DNA of 10,113 nt from CALDSL01 sp039810245 (lineage in GTDB: Bacteria > Chloroflexota > Anaerolineae > Anaerolineales > Anaerolineaceae): contig JBDHWQ010000044.1 in assembly GCA_039810245.1 (NCBI GenBank), positions 1-10,113 of the forward strand, given 5' to 3'. Under the pieces are notes generated by a model. It saw only the letters and a list, made by a program, of their open reading frames with translations. It did no database searches and was not told where the DNA came from. The position numbers and the translations under genes are program-made. Below are positions 1 to 4,308 of this stretch, one piece after another (position 1 is the first letter of the stretch; every line of letters begins with the position of its first letter).

Positions 1-75
1 ATCTCCGATGCCGTCACGATCGAGCTGAACGCGGTCCTCGTCGCGCTTACCGGAAACCAGCCGCTGGTGCTGACC
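1..75 (+). other. Possible N-terminal fragment of a NUDIX-family protein
   Basis: Read in frame 1 on the plus strand, these bases encode a 25-residue stretch beginning ISDAVTIELNAVLVAL and ending NQPLVLT. It resembles the first beta strands of NUDIX hydrolase or NrtR-like proteins, which typically read 'IxLNAVIVAVTxxxPRVLT'. From about base 57 onward the opposite strand matches an asparaginase, and after base 75 the plus-strand reading no longer looks like a NUDIX protein. The two readings therefore overlap by about 19 bases. This could be a rearrangement breakpoint or an assembly/amplification chimera. The match comes from memory of the family, not from a search, and the fragment lacks the NUDIX box. 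Confidence 0.4.
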
Positions 76-617
76 CCGCCGCAAATATCGCCGCGAGAAT
101 CCATCGCCAGGAAGTTGGTAGTACCCACTGTGCGGCGCGGGTTGCTCAGATCGCGCACCAATTTGGCCAGGTCCGTACGCTCGCGCAAGTCTGCCATAGC
201 ATCTTCCGGCAGCACGCCGCGCACAGTGCGCCGCCAGGCGTTTTTGGCCCATTCGGAGAGCATATCGCGCGGCTCCATTCCCATCTCACGTGCAAAGCGG
301 TCAGCGCCCTCGCCCACCAGAAAGACGTGGGGCAGGGTTTCCATCACCTTGCGCGCCACCGAGATAGGATGGCGGTAGCCCTTGAGACAACCCACTGCGC
401 CGGCCATCAGGTCGCGCCCGTTCATGATGCTGGCATCCAGCTCGACCTCACCCAGGATGGATGGGAAGCCGCTGTAGCCTACCGAGTGATCTTCGGGGTT
501 GTCTTCCACGGCGTGGATGCCAATTTCGATGGCATCCAAGGCGGAGCCACCCGCACGCAGCACGTTCATTGCCTGGCGAATACCGGCGATACCGTTCTGG
601 CTGGCGACGACAATCAT
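1..617 (-). CDS. Glycosylasparaginase / isoaspartyl peptidase family (Ntn hydrolase), partial
   Basis: Members of the N4-(beta-N-acetylglucosaminyl)-L-asparaginase family cleave themselves to expose an N-terminal threonine, then hydrolyse the amide of asparagine-linked sugars or isoaspartyl peptides. The protein starts MIVVASQNGIAGI. It has the family's early AGGSALDAI segment (residues 22-30), HSVGYSGFP (44-52) and NGRDLMAGAV (66-75). The probable nucleophile is Thr163 in RRTVGT, followed by a Gly-Asp turn and GVSTSGW (181-187). The ATG at 617-615 has a GGGAG ribosome site at 630-626, eight bases upstream. Similarity ends abruptly after Trp187 (bases 57-59): the frame stays open to the window edge, but the GDSPIIGAG-like segment expected next is absent in all frames. 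This part may belong to other DNA (see the 1-75 entry). No signal peptide is visible, so a cytoplasmic enzyme is likely. Family assignment is good; exact substrate unknown. Confidence 0.8.
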   Translation of the reverse strand, partial: MIVVASQNGIAGIRQAMNVLRAGGSALDAIEIGIHAVEDNPEDHSVGYSGFPSILGEVELDASIMNGRDLMAGAVGCLKGYRHPISVARKVMETLPHVFLVGEGADRFAREMGMEPRDMLSEWAKNAWRRTVRGVLPEDAMADLRERTDLAKLVRDLSNPRRTVGTTNFLAMDSRGDICGGVSTSGWFPVSATRTAFSSIVTASE

Positions 618-661
618 GATGCACGCTCCCTATGGGTAGATGAAATGACGATTCCTAAATG

Positions 662-667
662 ATCATA
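662..667 (-). promoter_or_regulatory. Candidate -10 box for the asparaginase gene
   Basis: On the minus strand this reads TATGAT, five of six matches to the TATAAT consensus. It would start transcription near 655, leaving a leader of about 38 nt before the ATG at 617. No convincing -35 box lies at the usual distance, so this is tentative. Confidence 0.3.
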
Positions 668-711
668 GGCGATTTTCGTGCTTTGAACAGCAAAATACCC
701 GGATTAAATTC

Positions 712-739
712 GAATGAGGCTGCGCGCGCAGCCTCATTC
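712..739 (-). terminator. Perfect 28-bp palindrome, likely terminator of the M48 peptidase gene
   Basis: GAATGAGGCTGCGC is followed directly by its exact reverse complement. The RNA can form a stem of at least 12 pairs with a GCGC tip. It begins 17 bases beyond the M48 stop codon and lies between that gene and the co-directional asparaginase gene. On the minus strand it is followed by GAATTTAATCC, only a weak U-rich tail. The plus-strand side has TTTTT at 744-748, but no gene on that strand ends here. Confidence 0.7.
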
Positions 740-756
740 CAGGTTTTTAGGCTTTC

Positions 757-1581
757 TTATTGCGGACAGGCGTCGATATTATTGATCGCGGCCTGGATTC
801 GCTCCATGCGCGAATCGGGGTTGGGATGGGTGCTGAAGAACTCAGGCGGCTGCCCACCCTGCGAGGATTCGGCCAGGATCTGCATAACGTCCAGCATTTC
901 ATGCGGGTCATAGCCGGCCTCACGCATAAAACACACGCCCAGTCCGTCCGATTCCAGCTCATCGCTACGCCCGTATTTCAGGTTGATCAACTGGCCGATG
1001 AGCATCGCCATTTGCGCCGTGCCGGCGCTGCTTGGGTCGTTCGGATCATACGCGGCAATCACTGCCGCGCCGGTGAGACCCTGGGTAAGCTGCTGCTGGG
1101 CAATCTGCTCGGCGGAATGGCGACCTACCACGTGTCCAACCTCGTGTCCCAGCACGCCAGCAAGCTGGCCTTCGGTTTGCAGCCTCGAAAGCAGCGCGTC
1201 GGTGATAAAGATCTGTCCGCCAGGCAGCGCGAAAGCGTTGATCGTCTGATCATCATTGAGTACGTAGAAGTTGTATTCATACGGCGAGCGTTTTGCCGCA
1301 GAACCCTGAACCACGCGGTTGCCAATCTCACGCACGATGGCCTGCTTTTGCTCATCCGGGTCCAGCCCACCGAACTGCTGCGCCATTTGCGGCGCGGCTT
1401 CTATACCCAGCGCGATTTCCTGTTCCGGAGTGATATTGATATGCTGGTTTTCCCCGGTAATCGGGTTTTCCGCGTTCATCGAAAAGTAAGAAATGAGCGA
1501 AAAAATGGCAATCACTGCCGCGATCAGCAACCGGCCCCCCGAAAAACGTCCACCACCACCTTGCGTTCTACGTCCGTACAT
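757..1581 (-). CDS. M48 family zinc metallopeptidase, N-terminally membrane-anchored
   Basis: A 274-residue M48 (Ste24/HtpX/Oma1-like) peptidase, a family that degrades or processes damaged membrane and exported proteins. The N-terminus is Gly/Arg-rich (residues 1-17), then a single hydrophobic segment (about 18-35), so the catalytic domain probably lies outside the membrane as in related periplasmic or extracytoplasmic M48 proteins. The zinc motif HEVGH is at 146-150, and the downstream ExxxD motif (Glu208-Asp212, ELESD) supplies the third ligand. ALPGGQIFIT (118-127) and STHPNPDSR (250-258) are typical of the family. ATG at 1581 has a strong GGTGGAGGA ribosome site just upstream. It lies downstream of the YeaQ-like gene on the same strand, separated by 105 bp containing a hairpin, so it is probably a separate or partly coupled transcript. 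The exact subfamily is unresolved. Confidence 0.93.
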   Translation of the reverse strand: MYGRRTQGGGGRFSGGRLLIAAVIAIFSLISYFSMNAENPITGENQHINITPEQEIALGIEAAPQMAQQFGGLDPDEQKQAIVREIGNRVVQGSAAKRSPYEYNFYVLNDDQTINAFALPGGQIFITDALLSRLQTEGQLAGVLGHEVGHVVGRHSAEQIAQQQLTQGLTGAAVIAAYDPNDPSSAGTAQMAMLIGQLINLKYGRSDELESDGLGVCFMREAGYDPHEMLDVMQILAESSQGGQPPEFFSTHPNPDSRMERIQAAINNIDACPQ

Positions 1582-1628
1582 TGTTCCTCCACCTTTTTAT
1601 TGCTGATAAAACATTGGTGTATAGGAAA

Positions 1629-1656
1629 GGGAGCAGCCCATCGAGGCACTGCTCCC
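1629..1656 (-). terminator. Hairpin terminator downstream of the YeaQ-like gene
   Basis: GGGAGCAG (1629-1636) and CTGCTCCC (1649-1656) form a perfect 8-bp stem with a 12-nt loop. Read on the minus strand the stem is followed by TTTCCTATAC, a short U-rich tail. It lies about 31 bases after the stop codon of the upstream minus-strand gene and before the M48 gene, so it probably ends the first transcript or attenuates read-through. Confidence 0.7.
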
Positions 1657-1686
1657 TCTCCGTTCTACAACCAACCACCCATCACC

Positions 1687-1953
1687 TTACGCAGGAGAGT
1701 GACCCGGGTGGTAAACCCGTACAACGGCCACCATGACAACAGAAACCCAAAAAGCTACCATTAATGTCGACAGGTTGAACACGCTGATCGGGTCTACCAT
1801 TCCAAAAGCTACGCCGGATACGTAACCACCAATCATCGCGCCAAAGGCGCCAAGCAGAGCATCTGCAAACAGATCCGGCTTTCCTTTGCGTATGGCGCCG
1901 CCGGCGATCCACCCGGCAAACAACCCACCAATAATCCAACTCAAAATGCCCAT
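1687..1953 (-). CDS. GlsB/YeaQ/YmgE family small membrane protein (transglycosylase-associated)
   Basis: An 88-residue, almost wholly hydrophobic protein with three predicted membrane spans (about residues 2-20, 33-52 and 56-80). It has the family's glycine-rich patterns: GGLFAGWIAGGAIRKG at 9-24 and LLGAFGAMIGGY at 33-44. The family, often named transglycosylase-associated protein or stress-response membrane protein, is induced by envelope or general stress in several bacteria, but its molecular function is unknown. The ATG at 1953 is preceded by CAGGAG, three bases upstream, which is rather close. A good -35/-10 pair lies upstream at 1999-2027. A hairpin follows the stop codon. It has the usual length for the family and nothing is missing. 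The family call rests on the membrane topology and glycine motifs. Confidence 0.88.
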   Translation of the reverse strand: MGILSWIIGGLFAGWIAGGAIRKGKPDLFADALLGAFGAMIGGYVSGVAFGMVDPISVFNLSTLMVAFWVSVVMVAVVRVYHPGHSPA

Positions 1954-1998
1954 ACGCTCCTGACACTACCGATCTGCAATGTTCGTTACCTTGCATTT

Positions 1999-2027
1999 AC
2001 TATAATGCACCCCAAAATGCCAGGCAA
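1999..2027 (-). promoter_or_regulatory. Promoter of the YeaQ-like gene
   Basis: On the minus strand TTGCCT (2027-2022, four of six matches to the -35 consensus) is separated by exactly 17 bases from TATAGT (2004-1999, five of six for the -10). Transcription would start near 1992, giving a leader of about 40 nt with the ribosome site before the ATG at 1953. Confidence 0.6.
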
Positions 2028-2081
2028 TGGGGGATGGTCATAAGCATTGGATAGGGCTTTCCCCAACCCGTGAAAAGCCGT

Positions 2082-2087
2082 TATAAT
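2082..2087 (+). promoter_or_regulatory. Consensus -10 box of the VTT gene
   Basis: A perfect TATAAT. The expected start of transcription, about seven bases downstream, falls at 2094-2095, on the ATG chosen as start of the gene. The -35 region (TTCCCC at 2059-2064, 17-bp spacing) is poor. The box overlaps the alternative ATG at 2086, which would then not be transcribed. Confidence 0.55.
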
Positions 2088-2094
2088 GCCAGGC

Positions 2095-2685
2095 ATGGAT
2101 GATATCACCGAAGAAATCGCCGAAGAAATTGTAAAACCGAAGAAGAGCAAGCCGTGGGCCACGCTGGTCCTTTCCGTACTGCTGCTGGCTGCGCTGGTTT
2201 TCCTGGTATCACGCGAAATGAACGCCATCCGCACATTTATCGCTGCAAGCGGCTGGTGGGGTCTGCTGGTGGCTGTGCTGCTGTATGGACTGCTGGGTCT
2301 TTCTCCAATCCCATCCGAACCGCTGACGGTTCTACTAGGCACCATCTTTGGCCCGCTGAATGCAACCCTGGCCGCCGGCTTCGGCAACCTGTTGGCCGCG
2401 CTGGTGGAATATTACCTGGGTACGCATCTCGGCGCGGTAGCAGATTTCCAGGCGCGCAAGCAACACCTGCCGCTGGGGTTGGGCCGCCTGCCCGTGGATT
2501 CACCACTGTTCCTATTGGGCGCGCGCATGATGCCTGGTTATGGGCCAAAGTTGGTCAGCCTGATTGGTGGGGTTTACCGCGTGCCCATCTGGCGCTACCT
2601 GTGGACAGCCGCCATCCCCACCTTCATTGGCGCGGCAATATTCGCCTACGGCGGCACAGGTCTGTTTCAATTGATCCATAAATAA
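2095..2685 (+). CDS. VTT-domain (TVP38/DedA-like, SNARE-associated) membrane protein
   Basis: An integral membrane protein of 196 residues from this start (199 from the ATG at 2086; positions below use the longer form). VTT/DedA-family proteins include lipid scramblases and flippases and proteins needed for membrane homeostasis. Hydrophobic spans are at about 24-42, 57-75, 79-110, 139-163 and 169-189. The VTT signatures are the re-entrant-like segment LSPIPSEPLTVLLGTIFGP (72-90), an E-Y-Y-L-G element (108-112) and the later basic-proline motif ARMMPGYGPKLVSLIGG (146-162). An acidic cytoplasmic N-terminus precedes the first span. No ribosome site is visible before either ATG. A TATAAT box at 2082-2087 makes 2095 fit a leaderless start. 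The gene is divergent from the YeaQ-like gene and convergent with the GyrI-like gene. Substrate unknown. Confidence 0.85.
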   Translation: MDDITEEIAEEIVKPKKSKPWATLVLSVLLLAALVFLVSREMNAIRTFIAASGWWGLLVAVLLYGLLGLSPIPSEPLTVLLGTIFGPLNATLAAGFGNLLAALVEYYLGTHLGAVADFQARKQHLPLGLGRLPVDSPLFLLGARMMPGYGPKLVSLIGGVYRVPIWRYLWTAAIPTFIGAAIFAYGGTGLFQLIHK

Positions 2686-2690
2686 TGACG

Positions 2691-2720
2691 GCCGCCCGCG
2701 GTCATCTATCCGCGGGCGGC
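2691..2720. terminator. Strong hairpin between convergent genes
   Basis: GCCGCCCGCGG (2691-2701) and CCGCGGGCGGC (2710-2720) form a perfect 11-bp GC stem with an 8-nt loop. It sits five bases after the VTT stop codon and 15 bases beyond the end of the convergent GyrI-like gene, so it can serve both. Neither side has a real U-tract; the minus-strand side continues CGTCATTATTTATGG. Confidence 0.75.
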
Positions 2721-2735
2721 ATGATGGAGCGATAT

Positions 2736-3206
2736 TTAAGCAACGATCGGCAGGTACAGGTCGAACGGAGTGTCCTCGGTAATTTCCAGTGGCGCGCCCG
2801 GTGATATCAGGCATTCTTCCAGGCACTGATCGTCGCTCAGGCTGTGCCCGTGGCTCTCGCACCACACCACCAGCTGATGCCAGTCATGCGTGATGGTTTT
2901 CAACGTGGTGGATCGCACCGCGTACAACCCGCCGGAGAACTGCCGCACCGGCACCTGTGGTGCAGGCGCTGTGCCGGGTTCCACTGTCACCCACTGCTCA
3001 TAGCCGTAATTCGGGCTGCCGGCCGAAGGGTTCGGGTTATTGAACCCGAAGAAGCGGTGCGGCTTGCCATCCCGGTCCAGCCCGCGTTCGCGCAGGAAAG
3101 CCGATACCTGCTCCCACGCCATTAGCTCAGGCCCTGAACCGTACCCGTACCCCACTGCCACCGTCTGCGGCTCCAGCCGCACGATACGAACATCAAATGC
3201 ATCCAT
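2736..3206 (-). CDS. GyrI-like / AraC effector-binding domain protein
   Basis: A 156-residue stand-alone GyrI-like (SOUL/effector-binding) domain protein, the fold that binds small hydrophobic or cationic ligands in multidrug-sensing regulators such as BmrR and Rob. The hallmark block is RFFGFNNPNPSAGSPNYGYE (51-70), including the conserved acidic residue Glu70 expected in the ligand pocket. It is followed by SGGLYAV (91-97) and ends with the FDLYLPIV motif (148-155). There is no DNA-binding domain and no signal peptide. The start ATG at 3206 has AAGGAG upstream. It is divergent from a WYL regulator gene, with both promoters in the 101-bp gap. A role as ligand-binding partner or target of that regulator is inferred, not shown. 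The ligand is unknown. Confidence 0.85.
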   Translation of the reverse strand: MDAFDVRIVRLEPQTVAVGYGYGSGPELMAWEQVSAFLRERGLDRDGKPHRFFGFNNPNPSAGSPNYGYEQWVTVEPGTAPAPQVPVRQFSGGLYAVRSTTLKTITHDWHQLVVWCESHGHSLSDDQCLEECLISPGAPLEITEDTPFDLYLPIVA

Positions 3207-3253
3207 CCTTATGCTCCTTAGCAGATTTTCAGCGCGCTGTTACAGCATTATGA

Positions 3254-3259
3254 TATACT
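3254..3259 (+). promoter_or_regulatory. Candidate -10 box of the WYL regulator gene
   Basis: TATACT matches five of six bases of the -10 consensus and would start transcription near 3266, at the edge of the palindrome at 3267-3283. No good -35 box is visible at 16-18 bp spacing, which would fit a regulated promoter. Confidence 0.4.
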
Positions 3260-3266
3260 GGCATCA

Positions 3267-3283
3267 CTGACATCTACTGTCAG
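3267..3283. promoter_or_regulatory. Palindromic operator candidate between the divergent regulator and GyrI-like gene
   Basis: CTGACA-TCTAC-TGTCAG is a perfect 6-bp inverted repeat with a 5-bp centre. This size and symmetry suit a dimeric helix-turn-helix protein such as the WYL regulator encoded 25 bases downstream. It would cover about +1 to +18 of that gene if the TATACT box is its -10, consistent with autorepression. It could also overlap the promoter region of the divergent gene. Confidence 0.6.
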
Positions 3284-3307
3284 GAATTTTTCCCAGGTCG
3301 ATAAAAC

Positions 3308-4276
3308 ATGCGCGCTGACCGTTTAATCTCAATCCTGCTGCTGCTGCAAAACGCTGAACGGCGAACTGCTGCCGAGCTGGCGCGCGAACTGGAAGTGTCA
3401 GAGCGCACGATTTATCGCGATATCGAAGCACTGTGCGCGTCAGGCGTGCCGCTGGTGACGCAAAGCGGCCCGGGCGGAGGGCTTTCGCTGCTGGGACGCT
3501 ACCGTACCAACCTGACCGGGATGAACGAAGATGAATTGCGGGCGTTGTTCATGGCCTTTGGGCCGGCCAACCCACTCGAACCATTGGGCGCCGGGCAAAG
3601 CCTGCGCTCGGCCATGCGCAAGCTGTCGGCGGCGCTGAACACCGGCCAGCGCGAAGAGGAAGAGAAGGTGCGCCAGCGTTTCCTTCTGGATGGATCTGGC
3701 TGGCGGCACGCGCAGGATGCTGCGCCGCACCTGGTGGCGCTGCAGCGCGCAGTTTGGGATGACCACTGCCTTGCCCTGCGCATCCAGGGAATGCTGCCGG
3801 TAGATATCGAGATTGAAATTGAACCATACGGGTTGGTGGCCAAAGCCGGCGCGTGGTACCTGGTGGGAATGGTTAGCGGCGCGGCGCGCGTTTACGCGGT
3901 GAGCAGCGTGCTGGAGATTGAGGCGGTAGGCAGGCGTTTCGAGCGCGACACGAATTTTGACCTGCCTGGTTTTTGGGCGGTGTACTGCGCGCGAATAGAG
4001 CAGCGGCAGCAGCACTTTGCGGTGACATTGCGCGCCAGCCCGCGCGTGCTGCCATACTTGCGCCCGAGCGCGGAAACGCCTCCCGCCCCGCCGGACGCTG
4101 ACGGCTGGTGCATACTGCGCCTGGCCTTTGAATCATTGGAAGCTGCGCGCTCGCGCCTTCTTAGCTACGGTGGAGCAGTTGAGGTGCTCGCGCCAGAAGC
4201 GCTGCGCCGCAGCGTGGCAGACTATGCGCAGCAGGCCGCGACGATTTACCCGGAAAACACAGCGGGCAGGCGGTAG
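3308..4276 (+). CDS. WYL-domain transcriptional regulator (YafY/DeoR-type HTH)
   Basis: A 322-residue one-component regulator. An N-terminal winged helix-turn-helix covers about residues 1-60, with the recognition region TAAELARELEVSERTIYRDI (20-39) and the wing SGPGGGLSLL (53-62). After a helical linker (about 70-135) comes the WYL domain (about 139-215), with EPYGLVAKAGAWYLVGM at 172-188 containing Trp183-Tyr184-Leu185. A C-terminal WCX-like extension follows (about 235-315). WYL domains bind ligands, in some cases nucleic acids or nucleotides, and control DNA binding. The ATG at 3308 has a weak AGGT (3295-3298) upstream. The divergent neighbour encodes a GyrI-like ligand-binding protein, and a palindrome lies between them; regulation of that gene and of itself is the likely job. 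The stop codon lies in the loop of a terminator hairpin. Confidence 0.92.
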   Translation: MRADRLISILLLLQNAERRTAAELARELEVSERTIYRDIEALCASGVPLVTQSGPGGGLSLLGRYRTNLTGMNEDELRALFMAFGPANPLEPLGAGQSLRSAMRKLSAALNTGQREEEEKVRQRFLLDGSGWRHAQDAAPHLVALQRAVWDDHCLALRIQGMLPVDIEIEIEPYGLVAKAGAWYLVGMVSGAARVYAVSSVLEIEAVGRRFERDTNFDLPGFWAVYCARIEQRQQHFAVTLRASPRVLPYLRPSAETPPAPPDADGWCILRLAFESLEAARSRLLSYGGAVEVLAPEALRRSVADYAQQAATIYPENTAGRR

Positions 4277-4288
4277 CGCCTGTCCGCT
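4261..4288 (+). terminator. Hairpin overlapping the regulator stop codon
   Basis: AGCGGGCAGGCG (4261-4272), loop GTAG, CGCCTGTCCGCT (4277-4288): a 12-bp stem. The single non-Watson-Crick position is a G-U wobble in plus-strand RNA but a C-A mismatch in minus-strand RNA, so it fits termination of the plus-strand regulator better than of the convergent aconitase gene. The TAG stop codon is at 4274-4276, in the loop. A short pyrimidine run follows (CTTCTCTCCTG) rather than a U-tract. Confidence 0.6.
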
Positions 4289-4308
4289 GGAGCTTCTCTC
4301 CTGTTCGA

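Noticed and set aside
760..1764. 334-codon plus-strand frame opposite the M48 peptidase
   Set aside because: It spans the opposite strand of the M48 gene and its terminator and runs into the YeaQ-like gene; composition is shadow-like.
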